This document shows positions 26,681-35,345 of a stretch of DNA of 64,000 nucleotides, in pieces; the first letter of the stretch is position 1; each line of letters opens with the position of its first letter. Location: the NCBI RefSeq assembly GCF_010500245.1, contig NZ_JAAGOX010000007.1:50216-114215 (forward strand), read 5' to 3'. The notes beneath the pieces were generated by a model. It was not told the DNA's origin. It saw only the letters and a program-made list of their open reading frames with translations, and made no database searches. The DNA is from Ruegeria sp. PrR005. GTDB lineage: Bacteria > Pseudomonadota > Alphaproteobacteria > Rhodobacterales > Rhodobacteraceae. Made by a program: the position numbers and the translations under genes.

Positions 26681-27640
26681 CTACGGATCGGGCAGACGCC
26701 ATTCGAATTGCGAGCCGGGTTGACGATAGGCGGGGAAATAGCTGCTGCCGGTCGTGGCACTTTCATTGCAAAGCCGGTCATAGGTGCCGGGATCGAGCAC
26801 ATGGCCGCAAAGCCGCGACAGCCGGGCCTCCGGCGTCCAGCGTCTCTTGAACTGGTACAACCCGTCTTCCGGGTCGTCCTTGCCGCCTGCCGCGCCGCCG
26901 ATATTGAAGGCGTGCGCGCCAAGGCGTTCTGCCTCCGCCGCCGCGGCATCGATCAGGATGTAACTGGTGTGCCGGTCGTAATAGGCGTCGTCAAAACAGA
27001 CGAGATGGGCGTTCACATGGCTGGGATGGACATAGCTGAGCAGCGCCCCGGTCACCGTGGCTCCAATCCGCGAGACAGCCAGATAGGCCCCGGGAACGGC
27101 CAGTTGGCGGGCCAATATCTCTGCCGACAGTCGCGGGATGCCGGTAACGGCGTGCCGCCTGATCGTATTGAGGTAGAGCCGCCAGAACAAGGGGGTGAAA
27201 TCCGCGGAACCGGGATGTATCTCGACCGTCTGGGCCTGATAGCCCTTGCGCACGTAATACCGGGTATTCTTGCTGCGGGCACTGCGCCAGTCGCCACCCA
27301 GATCGAGGATGCAGTGCGTCTTGAACGGCCTGGCAAACTGCAAGCCGGCCTGCAGTTGGACAATCGAATCCTCGGCGAAGGGGTCACTCACAAAGGACAG
27401 CGCCACCGCTCCGCTTCCCGCCAACGTCTTCAGATCCCTGGGCAGGGCGCCGAAATCGGCGCACATGGAATAGGGATAGGTTCCGGCCAGATCGAAAACC
27501 CCCGGACGAATCTCGCGCCGGATCAGTTGCAGCCCGCTATGGGGCAGGGTGACGATCTCCCCGAGCGCGGCAAAGGATGCGCCGTATTCCGGCGCCAGAT
27601 ATCCGGTGCCTTGCAGGTTGGGACAGGGGGAGGTCTGCAT
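26681..27640 (-). CDS. FemAB/GNAT-type acyltransferase-like protein
   Basis: This is a 319-residue protein. The motifs SARSKNTRYYVRKGYQ, GATVTGALLSYVHPSHVNAH, YYDRHTSYILIDAAAAEA and AHAFNIGGAAGGKDDPEDGL, then YQFKRRWTPEA, follow the pattern of the C-terminal half of FemAB/GNAT-fold proteins of polysaccharide loci. Here the phrase G-x-x-x-G-K-D-x-x-x-x-x-Y-x-F-K-x-x-W ends the acyl-CoA or aminoacyl-binding domain. The likely role is to add an acyl or aminoacyl group to an amino sugar, which fits the aminotransferase that converges on it. I cannot tell the donor. Confidence 0.75.
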   Translation of the reverse strand: MQTSPCPNLQGTGYLAPEYGASFAALGEIVTLPHSGLQLIRREIRPGVFDLAGTYPYSMCADFGALPRDLKTLAGSGAVALSFVSDPFAEDSIVQLQAGLQFARPFKTHCILDLGGDWRSARSKNTRYYVRKGYQAQTVEIHPGSADFTPLFWRLYLNTIRRHAVTGIPRLSAEILARQLAVPGAYLAVSRIGATVTGALLSYVHPSHVNAHLVCFDDAYYDRHTSYILIDAAAAEAERLGAHAFNIGGAAGGKDDPEDGLYQFKRRWTPEARLSRLCGHVLDPGTYDRLCNESATTGSSYFPAYRQPGSQFEWRLPDP

Positions 27641-27784
27641 TTCATCGTGCCAGTTGTTGGTCGCCTGCAGGGATACCGGATTTCACGACCCGCCAGAAGA
27701 TCATTCACACAGTCCCGGTCCCGGTGTTGCCTCGACTGCCGTTCCGGGAGAGAACAACCCATTGCTTGACGACAGGATTGCCCG

Positions 27785-28738
27785 ATGACCGGAACCGGCC
27801 AGACCATCTACCTTCACATCGGACGCGGCAAGACCGGCACGACCGCATTGCAGCGGGCTCTGACCGGGGCGCGTTCCGCCTTGCTGCAACGGGGAATTCA
27901 TTACCCCGAAGCGGCGGGCGGCGCCCGCGGCGCAGGACATGACGGTTTTGCCAAAGCCTGTATTGACGAGGTCCCCTATTACATGCGGATGCCCGCCAAT
28001 CCACAGGCGGCGGCCCAGGCAATGCGGGATGAACTCAGCCGCGTGCAGGCGCCGGCAATCCTGATCAGTGCGGAAAACCTGGAACTGGCGAACCCTGATC
28101 TGGTGCGGGTGTTCTTTGACGATATCTGGCCGGGGGCAAGCTTCAGGATCATTCTCTATGTCCGGTCTCAGGATGAACTGGCAGAGGCCGAATATAACCA
28201 ACTGGTCAAGCTCGGACGCAGTTCGCAAACTTTCGCGGATTTTGCAGACCGGGAGTTTCAGGGGGATTTCCTGGCCCTGGCCGATCGCTGGGAAACGGTG
28301 TTCGGCGTCGGCACGGTTCAGGCGCATGTCTACGATGCCGCACGCCCATGTGTGGTTGCACAATTGCTCGCAAGCCTGGGGCTGGATGGCGATGGCACCG
28401 GCTGGCTGGAAACCGAACGGACCAACAGTTCGGTGGGGATCCGGGCGCTGACCGCGATCCGGCTCCTGAGCATGCTCGCTCTTCCGGACGCGGATGCACT
28501 CTATGCCAGGATCGTTCAGGGGTTCGATGGGCGGGATACGCCGGCGCTGTATCTCGATGCCGAAGCCGCTGCCTGCTTCCGGGCCCGGTTCGCCGCGTCC
28601 AACCGGGCTTTTGCCCGGCGGTTCCTTCGGCCGGATTCGACCGGCCCGGATGGGGATCTGGGCGGGCGGCGCCACACGGATCAGGACCGTGAGGCCATCG
28701 TCGAACAGATCCGCCGTCTCGGTCTTGCAGGGGTTTGA
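27785..28738 (+). CDS. sulfotransferase-family protein
   Basis: This 317-residue protein begins TIYLHIGRGKTGTTALQRAL, a canonical 5'-phosphosulfate P-loop (GKTGTTxLQ). FRIILYVRSQDELAEAEYNQ is the 3'-phosphate-binding region with Arg and a Ser near the expected place. It belongs to the same subfamily as the protein at 7750-8901 (shared HIGxGKxGxTxxQxAL and later VRxxxE pattern) but its P-loop is canonical, so it is more likely active. The gene is transcribed away from the FemAB-like gene, with a 144 bp divergent spacer. Confidence 0.83.
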   Translation: MTGTGQTIYLHIGRGKTGTTALQRALTGARSALLQRGIHYPEAAGGARGAGHDGFAKACIDEVPYYMRMPANPQAAAQAMRDELSRVQAPAILISAENLELANPDLVRVFFDDIWPGASFRIILYVRSQDELAEAEYNQLVKLGRSSQTFADFADREFQGDFLALADRWETVFGVGTVQAHVYDAARPCVVAQLLASLGLDGDGTGWLETERTNSSVGIRALTAIRLLSMLALPDADALYARIVQGFDGRDTPALYLDAEAAACFRARFAASNRAFARRFLRPDSTGPDGDLGGRRHTDQDREAIVEQIRRLGLAGV

Positions 28739-28758
28739 ACCCGGCAGATCATAGGGAA

Positions 28759-28784
28759 AAGGCCCCAGACAGATCCGGGGCCTT
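28759..28784. terminator. bidirectional hairpin terminator
   Basis: AAGGCCCC (28759-28766) and GGGGCCTT (28777-28784) form a perfect 8-bp stem with a 10-nt loop between two convergent genes. On the minus strand it is followed by TTTTCCC, so it is best for the S74 gene at 28812-30035, and it can serve both directions. Confidence 0.7.
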
Positions 28785-28811
28785 GTCTTGGTCCGGGCTC
28801 TCAGCCGCGGA

Positions 28812-30035
28812 TCAGAGCTTGCCTTCCAGTGCGTCGATACGTTCCTGAAGCGCGGCATTCTGTTCGGCCAGGGCCTGAATGGCCGCAAGCGCGACACCGC
28901 TGGTGTCGATGGTCGAGATACCGGTTTCATCCGCGCCGGTCCCAAAGGCTGCGTAGAAATCCTGGGCCATCGGGCCGATATGGCGGACGCCGGTTTCGGC
29001 CTCGGTCTTGTAGGTCCAGCTGGTGATCGGCAGGGTCATGACCTTGCCGAGGATATCACGCTGATCGACGGCGGTGATGGCCATCTTGGAATTCTTGTCG
29101 GAATTCTGGGTCAGGCTGCCGCCGATGGTCAGGTTGCCGTTGCTGGCCAGAGCCATCCCATTGCCGGCGGAGCCGTTACCACCGACCTGGAAGGTGCCGT
29201 CGGCGCTGAGGAACATGCCATCGGCTGCCCCGTCCTGGCGGGCGATGATGAACCGGCCGGCCGCCGCGTTTTCATGTGTGAAGAACCAGCTGTTGCCCGA
29301 AGTGGTGTTTTCCATCGTGATGAAGGAACCACCGTTGTTGGACAGTTCCAGCAGACCGGCAGCATTACCGGTGGTACGCGCGATTTCCATTGCGGCATCC
29401 GGGCTGGCGGTCCCCAAACCGATATTGCCATCGGTGTTGACGTAGAGCGAGTTCGTGGGCGCGCTGGGTCTGATCTTGAATGGCAGGAGGCTGCCGTTGG
29501 TGGCGTCGCGGACAAAGAAGTTGGTCTCGTTGCCGGCCACGTCCCAGGTCTGGGCGTTGAAGCCCGAGGATCCGTTCTGTTCCAGCCGCAGGGTGGGGCT
29601 GTCGCCATTGACGACATGCAGTTCGACCACCGGGGTCGAGGTGCCCAGACCGACGCGGCCGCCGTCATCGACATAGAGCGAGTTGGTGGGGGCGGGCCCC
29701 TCGATGGTGAACGGGACACGGCCCACGGTGGTGTTCTCGATCGAGAACTTGTTCTGCCCGCCGCTGGCGCTGTCGTTGGCAGTGAGTTGCCAGTCGTTGT
29801 TGGGGAAGCCGGCCGAGGTCGAGGTGTCGTCGAACTTGATGCGGGTGTTGTTTTCCTTCAGGCGGATCGTGTCGAAGCCGAAGTTTTCGCCGTTGACGCA
29901 GTCAAACCCAACGCAGAGCGACTGGGTGATGATCACGTCGTCGTTGAAGACCTGGTCGGCCTGGGCCAGGGTGGCGGCCAGGCAGAGCACCGAGGTGCTT
30001 GCTGCCAAGGTCTTGAATGTGCGTTTGCAAGTCAT
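28812..30035 (-). CDS. exported protein with C-terminal S74 intramolecular chaperone domain
   Basis: This is a 407-residue protein. A Sec-type signal peptide, MTCKRTFKTLAASTSVLCLA to an A-x-A site near residue 26, is followed by a Ser/Thr/Asn-rich beta region with several copies of TNSLYVDDGGRVGLGTSTP-like blocks. The last 100 residues are an S74 domain: NSDKNSKMAITAVDQRDIL, LPITSWTYKTEAETGVRHIG and PMAQDFYAAFG, then AAIQALAEQNAALQERIDAL, a trimerisation coiled coil. S74 domains assemble trimeric beta-helix fibres in phage tails and cleave themselves off; here the catalytic region SDKNSK is like the family's S-D-x-R-x-K. The Sec signal and the location beside a type II secretion locus argue for a bacterial surface fibre rather than a phage gene. 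Good ribosome-binding site GGGAG precedes the ATG. Confidence 0.85.
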   Translation of the reverse strand: MTCKRTFKTLAASTSVLCLAATLAQADQVFNDDVIITQSLCVGFDCVNGENFGFDTIRLKENNTRIKFDDTSTSAGFPNNDWQLTANDSASGGQNKFSIENTTVGRVPFTIEGPAPTNSLYVDDGGRVGLGTSTPVVELHVVNGDSPTLRLEQNGSSGFNAQTWDVAGNETNFFVRDATNGSLLPFKIRPSAPTNSLYVNTDGNIGLGTASPDAAMEIARTTGNAAGLLELSNNGGSFITMENTTSGNSWFFTHENAAAGRFIIARQDGAADGMFLSADGTFQVGGNGSAGNGMALASNGNLTIGGSLTQNSDKNSKMAITAVDQRDILGKVMTLPITSWTYKTEAETGVRHIGPMAQDFYAAFGTGADETGISTIDTSGVALAAIQALAEQNAALQERIDALEGKL

Positions 30036-30104
30036 TTCTGAAACTCCCTGTCGTTCTTTGGGTCTGTTTCCCGGGCCTTTTCTCAGGATCGCCCGTGAAC
30101 GTGG

Positions 30105-30536
30105 TTAATTGCTGTCACTTTCCGAGATCTCCTCGGGGGTGATGATCACCCCGCGGGACACCGTGAAGCTGCCATTCATGAGAAACGGCTTGGCGTGGCT
30201 GTCGGATTGCGCGTCGCCGCGGCCGTTGTCGATCGGGTTGACGATCTTGACCCGCTCGTCCGAGGCCGCCTGCAGCTCGAAGCGATAGATGCCGTCCAGC
30301 ACTTCGGCGCCGGACAGCTGAAAGACGGGCGTGCCGCTGGGGGCGGTGATCGTGGTGATCTTGCCGTCGGGCGAGGAGACCACGAGGGTGGCATTGGTCA
30401 GCCCGGTCCAGTTCTCGAACCAGACGGCATTGGAATTATGCTGCTTCACGGGGTTGGCCGCCGATACGCTGCTAGCAAGCCCGCAGGCGGCAACCGTGAC
30501 CGCAAAGACAGAAAACAGGTGTCTCGGCAAAGGCAT
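30105..30536 (-). CDS. small exported protein of unknown function
   Basis: This 143-residue protein starts at the ATG at 30536, preceded by AAAGGA; an earlier ATG-type start at 30623 has no site. Residues 1-26 (MPLPRHLFSVFAVTVAACGL, then an A-x-A site near SSVSA) are a signal peptide. The remainder is rich in beta-forming residues (ATLVVSSPDGKITTITAPSG, YRFELQAASDERVKIVNP). No family recognised. It is 69 bp upstream of the S74 gene and in the same direction, so the two are likely one transcript and may act together. Confidence 0.65.
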   Translation of the reverse strand: MPLPRHLFSVFAVTVAACGLASSVSAANPVKQHNSNAVWFENWTGLTNATLVVSSPDGKITTITAPSGTPVFQLSGAEVLDGIYRFELQAASDERVKIVNPIDNGRGDAQSDSHAKPFLMNGSFTVSRGVIITPEEISESDSN

Positions 30537-30704
30537 ACGGTTCCTTTCAATCGTTAGGACATAACACAAATTTCCGGTCGGCGGCACACGAGTCAGCATT
30601 CCGGGTGCCGTCAGGTCACGCAAGTGTACACCAGAGGCGATACATGTTTAAGAAAATTAATGAGAAATTTCCGTCAACCGGTGCGAAACAGTCCCGGCGG
30701 CCGA

Positions 30705-31883
30705 TCACAGCGGCGGCATCCGCTGCCAGATCGCGGCGGCGCGCTCCTGCGCCTCGTTGACCTGCGCCGGGGTCATGCGCCCCAGCAGATCCTCCGCATG
30801 GGAGGCCGGGATGCCCGCGGAACCGGCGAGGGTCAGCCACATGTATCCCAGCACGAAATCCTGCGGCACGCCGTATCCCCGGATATACAGGCGGGCCAGA
30901 TTCAGCATCGCGGGCCCGGAACCGCGCGCGGCGGCGGCCCGGAACAGCCGGGCGGCCCGGCGTGGATCCGACGCAATCGTCCCGGGCGGGCTGCAGGCCA
31001 GCCACCCGGCAAGAAAGAGCGCCACCGGGTCACCGCCTTCGGCGCCCCGACTCAGCGCGTCCAGGCCCGCGCTATCGGTCGCGGGCTCTTGCAGCCGCGG
31101 ATCAAACAGGCAGACCGGCGCGCCGGGCGCCAGGGCCGAGACCGCGTCCTGCCGGACCTGGCTGGCCTGGCGGGCCCAGAATTCGGCCAGCGCGTCGCTT
31201 TGCTCGATGCCGAACCCGTTGGCATACATGACACTCAGGTTGGTCATCGCGGTCGGCAGCCCCTGTTCGGCCGCGGCCCGGAACAGCGAGACCGCCCGCG
31301 GGTAATCCTGCGCCACTCCGTGCGCGCGCACATACAAGAGCCCCAGATTGTTCTGCGCCCGGGCATTTCCCGCCGCCGCGGGGCCCCTGTAAAGGTCGAG
31401 GGCCCGTGCATAGTCCTGGGCCACGCCGGTGCCGTTCTGGTACATCACCCCCAGGCTGACCATGGCCTCCTGGTGCCCGGCCTCGGCGGCCTGGGCATAG
31501 AGCGTCGCGGCCCGCGCCTGCGCGTCCGGGTCGCCCTGTTCCAGCACCCGGGCCAGGTCAAAGACATGCTGCGGATCCCCCTGCGCTGCGGCCTTTTCCA
31601 GCCAGACGATCGCCTGGGCCCGGTCGGCGGGCAGGCCAAGCCCGGTGTGCAGATACTGCCCCAGCCGGTTCTGGGCGTCCGCGTACCCGGCCTCGGCGGC
31701 CGCGCGATAGAGTTCGGCGGCGCGGCCGAAATTCTGCAGCACGCCGAGGCCCTCGTGATACCGTTCGGCCTGGGCGAACATCTCCTCCGGGGCGCGCGCG
31801 GTGCCCGCGTCTTGCGCCACGGCCGGGCCGGCGGCAAGCCCGGCGGCCAGGATCGCCGCCCGGAACGGCAGAGACGGGCGCAT
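30705..31883 (-). CDS. exported SEL1-repeat protein
   Basis: This is a 392-residue protein. After a signal peptide (AAILAAGLAAGPAVAQ, cleavage near residue 23) it consists mostly of SEL1 repeats, helical pairs of about 36 residues with the G-x-G-V-x-x-D/N-x-x-x-A pattern, for example MVSLGVMYQNGTGVAQDYAR and NNLGLLYVRAHGVAQDYPRA. The C-terminus MTPAQVNEAQERAAAIW resembles the end of the upstream SEL1 protein (MTPEQIAAAQARARTLF). Its ATG overlaps the stop of that gene (TGATG), which shows translational coupling. SEL1 proteins are protein-protein scaffolds; the place next to gspO suggests an accessory periplasmic function for the secretion system. Confidence 0.8.
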   Translation of the reverse strand: MRPSLPFRAAILAAGLAAGPAVAQDAGTARAPEEMFAQAERYHEGLGVLQNFGRAAELYRAAAEAGYADAQNRLGQYLHTGLGLPADRAQAIVWLEKAAAQGDPQHVFDLARVLEQGDPDAQARAATLYAQAAEAGHQEAMVSLGVMYQNGTGVAQDYARALDLYRGPAAAGNARAQNNLGLLYVRAHGVAQDYPRAVSLFRAAAEQGLPTAMTNLSVMYANGFGIEQSDALAEFWARQASQVRQDAVSALAPGAPVCLFDPRLQEPATDSAGLDALSRGAEGGDPVALFLAGWLACSPPGTIASDPRRAARLFRAAAARGSGPAMLNLARLYIRGYGVPQDFVLGYMWLTLAGSAGIPASHAEDLLGRMTPAQVNEAQERAAAIWQRMPPL

Positions 31884-33481
31884 CAGTTCTCGTCCCGCAC
31901 GGTCTGCTGCGTGGCCGGAGCCCGCGCTTCGACGGCCTCGAACAGGGTCCGCGCCCGGGCCTGGGCGGCGGCGATCTGCTCGGGCGTCATCAGCTTGGCG
32001 ACCGTGTCGCGCTGCTCCGCCGCTGCGCCCAGCCCGGCGGCGGCGGCGAGGTTCAGCCAGGCATGGGCGGCCTCGTAATCCAGTGGAACACCGGTCCCGG
32101 TGACATGAAGCTTGCCAAGCTCCGCCTGGGCCCGGGCGTCGCCGTCCTGCGCCGCGCGCTCCAGCCAGGCGGCGGCCTCCTCTGTCCGGTCGCCCCGCTC
32201 CAGCCAGGCCAGCGCCAGCGCGGTCCGGGCCGGGCGCACCCCCTCCTCGGCCTGCGCGACAAGCCAGGTTTCCGCCCGGCTGTCGCCGCCGCGCAGGGCC
32301 TGCGCCATCCAGGTCACCGCCTCGTGCGGCGCGGCCAGCCCGTCCAGCTTTCCGTCCAGTTGCAGCCTGGCCAGCTGCCCGGCGGCCTGCGCCTCGCCCG
32401 CGGCCAGGGCCTGGCGGTAGAATCCCATGGCACGGCCCATATCCTGCGGCGTGCCCCGGCCGGTCTCGTGGAACCGGCCGAGCACCAGCATCGCCCGGCC
32501 GATGCCGGCATCGGCGGCCCGCTCGTACCAGGCGAGCGCCCTGGCATCGTCCACCGGCACGCCGCCGGCGCCGGTGGCGTATATATAGCCCAGATTGGTC
32601 ATCGCCCCCGGCTCGCCCGCCTGCGCGGCGGGCTCCAGCCAGCGCAGCGCCTCGCCGATGTCCTGGGTCACCTCTTCGCCCTGCATGTACTTGGTGCCCA
32701 GCATGCGCTGCGCCAGGATGTGCCCCTGTTCGGCGGCGCGCCGGTACCAGCGCAGCGCCTCACCGGCGGAGCGGGCCGCGCCCTGACCGGTGTCATGAGC
32801 ATTGGCCAGATAGAACTGCGCCTCGGCATGGCCGTTCTCGGCGGCGCGGGTCAGCCAGAGCAGCGTTTTCTCCGGGTTCGCGGCCACGCCCGCACCCTTG
32901 GAATAGGCGCGGCTGAGCTCATATTGCGCCTCGACATGCTCCTTTTCCGCCGCCGCCAGGAACCAGTTCACGGCGGCCGCCTCGTCCTTGGCCACCCCGT
33001 CACCGGCGCTGGTCAGCAGGCCCATGTAATACTGCGCCTCGCGGTCGCCGCGGGCGGCGGCGGCGGCCAGCAGCTGCCCGGCGCGCACCGGATCGCGTTC
33101 GATCCCCAGGCTGGTGCCGGTCAGCAGGATCCGCGCCAGCAGGGTCGCGGCCTCCAGATGGTCCTGTTCGACCGCCCGGCCCAGCCAGTCGATCGCCCCG
33201 GCGATGTCGCGCGGCCCGCCGCGCCCCTCGTAAAGCACCCGGCCGTAGCGGTATTGCGCCAGGGGCGTGGCGTCTTCCCGAGCCAGCCGCTCCAGCCCCT
33301 CGCGCACGGTGACATAATCGCCGCGCTTCCAGGCCTGTTCGATGGCGGCCATGTCGGGGGCGGTCATGTCGGAGGCAGATGGGGCCTGTGTCTCCTGTCC
33401 GGGCACGGGAGACGCGGCCATCAGCACGGCAAGGCACAGGACCGGAAGGCGGGAAAGGGCAAGTCGGTGGGGAAAGGGCAT
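31883..33481 (-). CDS. exported SEL1-repeat protein
   Basis: This is a 532-residue protein. The N-terminus MPFPHRLALSRLPVLCLAVL with A-x-A at about 25 is a signal peptide. Then come roughly a dozen SEL1 repeats (YKGAGV- and GTGVP-type turns), for example AQYELSRAYSKGAGVAANPE and RMLGTKYMQGEEVTQDIGEA. It has the same C-terminal tail style as the downstream 392-residue protein, so they are probably a duplicated pair. It lies 59 bp after the prepilin peptidase stop in the same direction and is likely co-transcribed with it. Confidence 0.8.
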   Translation of the reverse strand: MPFPHRLALSRLPVLCLAVLMAASPVPGQETQAPSASDMTAPDMAAIEQAWKRGDYVTVREGLERLAREDATPLAQYRYGRVLYEGRGGPRDIAGAIDWLGRAVEQDHLEAATLLARILLTGTSLGIERDPVRAGQLLAAAAARGDREAQYYMGLLTSAGDGVAKDEAAAVNWFLAAAEKEHVEAQYELSRAYSKGAGVAANPEKTLLWLTRAAENGHAEAQFYLANAHDTGQGAARSAGEALRWYRRAAEQGHILAQRMLGTKYMQGEEVTQDIGEALRWLEPAAQAGEPGAMTNLGYIYATGAGGVPVDDARALAWYERAADAGIGRAMLVLGRFHETGRGTPQDMGRAMGFYRQALAAGEAQAAGQLARLQLDGKLDGLAAPHEAVTWMAQALRGGDSRAETWLVAQAEEGVRPARTALALAWLERGDRTEEAAAWLERAAQDGDARAQAELGKLHVTGTGVPLDYEAAHAWLNLAAAAGLGAAAEQRDTVAKLMTPEQIAAAQARARTLFEAVEARAPATQQTVRDEN

Positions 33482-33540
33482 ACAGATGTGTCTTTGACTA
33501 ACAAGGGTTTGGCCAGCTTAGGGTGGAGTGCGGGGTGAAA

Positions 33541-34302
33541 TCAATTGATCAACTGCAGCCAGAACCAGAGCGCCATGCCCGCGGCCGCCAGCGCGGCGCC
33601 AAAAGGCAGCGCCCGCGCGGGGTCCAGGGCGCGGCTGTCGCGCAAGCGTTGCAGCCCGGCCACCGCCAGCGCGCCGATGGCCGCCAGCAACACCAGATGC
33701 GGCAGCAGGAGCGGCCCGCTCAGCGCCCCCAGCCCGGCCATCAGCTTGACATCTCCCAGCCCCAGCCCCTCGCGCCCGCGCACCGCCCGATAGCCCCGCC
33801 GGATCAGCCAGAAACTGCCCGCGCCCAGTCCCGCCCCGGCAAGGGCGCCGCCGGGGCCGGGCGCGGCCCCAGGCAGCAGCGCCTGCGCCAGCGCCACCAC
33901 CAGTACCGTGCCGGTCAGCGGATCGGGCAGGCGCAGCCACAGGATGTCGCTCAGCGCCAGCGCCAGCAGGCTCCAGAGCAGCACCGCGCCCAGCAGCATC
34001 TGCACCGGCGGCACCCCGGTCGCCACCACCAGCCCGGCCAGGCCGATGGCGGCCAGTTCGATCCACAGATGCCAGGGCGCGATGCGGGTGCCACAGCGCC
34101 GGCAGCGCCCCCCCTGCCACAGGTAGGACAGCACAGGCACCAGCTCGGCCGGGCGCAATCCCTGGGCGCAGCCGCGGCAGGCCGACCGGGGATGGATCAC
34201 GCTTTCACCGCGCGGCAGCCGGTCGGCCAGCACCCCCAGAAAGGACCCCACCGCCGGGCTGATCAGCAAAAGCAGCAGGGATATCGGGCCGGGGTCGGGC
34301 AT
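33541..34302 (-). CDS. gspO: prepilin leader peptidase / methyltransferase
   Basis: This 253-residue polytopic membrane enzyme cleaves the leader of type IV-like prepilins at the conserved Gly and N-methylates the new N-terminus. Motifs seen: a zinc-type tetracysteine region (ACRGCAQGL and GRCRRCGTRI), and both catalytic Asp motifs, ALSDILWLRLPDPLTG and GLGLGDVKLMAGLGAL. It lies at the start of the minus-strand arm and diverges from gspG, whose product and the other pseudopilins (GspH-K) it must process. Confidence 0.9.
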   Translation of the reverse strand: MPDPGPISLLLLLISPAVGSFLGVLADRLPRGESVIHPRSACRGCAQGLRPAELVPVLSYLWQGGRCRRCGTRIAPWHLWIELAAIGLAGLVVATGVPPVQMLLGAVLLWSLLALALSDILWLRLPDPLTGTVLVVALAQALLPGAAPGPGGALAGAGLGAGSFWLIRRGYRAVRGREGLGLGDVKLMAGLGALSGPLLLPHLVLLAAIGALAVAGLQRLRDSRALDPARALPFGAALAAAGMALWFWLQLIN

Positions 34303-34410
34303 GAGGCCTCTTCGATGCGGGCGCAGGATGGTTTTTAGTCTTCGCCTGCGATAGTGGATCGCGGACCCTACTGAAAACAGCTATCCACTTTTGCAGCAAA
34401 TGTTTTTACC
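34303..34410. promoter_or_regulatory. divergent promoter region gspO / gspG with inverted repeat
   Basis: AGTGGAT (34353-34359) and ATCCACT (34383-34389) form a 7-bp inverted repeat with centres 30 bp apart, about three helical turns. It lies between two diverging arms of the secretion system, so a shared regulator is possible. No further gene is present. Confidence 0.35.
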
Positions 34411-34434
34411 ATGACGGCAGCACAGGACCCCGCA

Positions 34435-34902
34435 ATGACCTCAATGCCCCGACCGATACCGCCAGCCCGCCGTGACGAGACCGACGATCGCGGTTTCTCC
34501 CTGCTGGAGCTGATGGTGGTGGTGGTGATCCTGTCGGTGCTGGCGCTGGTGATCGTGCCGCGGGTGATCGACCGGCCCGATCAGGCGCGCGCGGCGCGGG
34601 CGCAATCGGACATCGCCGCCATTTCCAGCGCGGTGCAGCTCTACAAGCTCGACAATTTCCGCTTTCCGACCACCGAACAGGGGCTGGCCGCCCTGGTCAG
34701 CCCGCCCGTGGCCGCGCCGCTGGCGCCGAACTGGGCCACCGGGGGGTATATCGACCGGTTGCCCAAGGATCCCTGGGGCCAGGTCTATCACTACCTTTCC
34801 CCCGGGGTGCACGGGGCCTTCGACATTTTCACCTATGGCGCGGACGGGGCACCGGGCGGCACCGGCGCCGATGCGGATATCGGGTCATGGGGCACCCCGT
34901 AA
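34435..34902 (+). CDS. gspG: type II secretion major pseudopilin GspG
   Basis: GspG is the main subunit of the pseudopilus. The N-terminal leader is followed by RGFSLLELMVVVVILSVLAL, with cleavage after Gly, mature Phe1 and Glu5. It shows the family C-terminal blocks YKLDNFRFPTTEQGLAALV and GGYIDRLPKDPWGQVYHYLS. I start at the ATG at 34435 because AGGA is 7 bp upstream; starts at 34411 and 34444 are alternatives. It is the first gene of the plus-strand arm and its end overlaps the start of gspH by 16 bp. Confidence 0.92.
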   Translation: MTSMPRPIPPARRDETDDRGFSLLELMVVVVILSVLALVIVPRVIDRPDQARAARAQSDIAAISSAVQLYKLDNFRFPTTEQGLAALVSPPVAAPLAPNWATGGYIDRLPKDPWGQVYHYLSPGVHGAFDIFTYGADGAPGGTGADADIGSWGTP

Positions 34903-35345
34903 CACCGCCCCCTGCAGCCGGCGATGCCGGCGTCACCCTGATCGAGCTGATGATCGTGGTCGCGATCCTGGCCAGCCTCGCCACCGGCGTCAGCCTGCTG
35001 GCGAGCCGGGGGGCGGGGACCGCCGAGACCGACCTCGCCGCCTTTCGCCAGAGCTATGCCGACAACACCGCGCTGGCCGTGCTGGAACGGCGCCGGCGCG
35101 GTCTGGCGCTGGAACCGGGGGGCAGCCGCCAGATGCTGATCCGAGCCTCGGGCTGGGCGGAACCGGGCCGGCTCCGGGCCTGGAAAGGGCCGGTCTCCTG
35201 GCTGGTCGAGGGGCCACGTCCCGCCCCCGGCGCCCCGGATATCCAGTTCCTGCCCGATGGCCGCAGCAGCGCCTTCGTGATCTCCTTCGGCACGCGGCAA
35301 TGCCGCAGCGACGGATGGACGGGGCTCAGATGCGACGCGGGGTGA
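34887..35345 (+). CDS. gspH: type II secretion minor pseudopilin GspH
   Basis: This 152-residue minor pseudopilin has the class III leader end DAGVTLIELMIVVAILASLA (cleavage after Gly, Glu5 present). Gene order and the C-terminal PDIQFLPDGRSSAFVISFG, as in GspH-type proteins, support the assignment. The start ATG lies inside gspG (16-bp overlap) and its end overlaps gspI by 16 bp, so translation is coupled. Confidence 0.82.
   Translation: MGHPVTPPPAAGDAGVTLIELMIVVAILASLATGVSLLASRGAGTAETDLAAFRQSYADNTALAVLERRRRGLALEPGGSRQMLIRASGWAEPGRLRAWKGPVSWLVEGPRPAPGAPDIQFLPDGRSSAFVISFGTRQCRSDGWTGLRCDAG

Noticed and set aside
28812..30035. Prophage or phage tail fibre locus
   Set aside because: The S74 domain could suggest it, but there is a Sec signal peptide and no integrase, terminase, capsid or tail genes anywhere in the window.
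34835..35329. Longer gspI start or separate gene in this frame
   Set aside because: The upstream part of this frame has no leader or motif and only shadows gspG and gspH; the prepilin leader begins at 35330.
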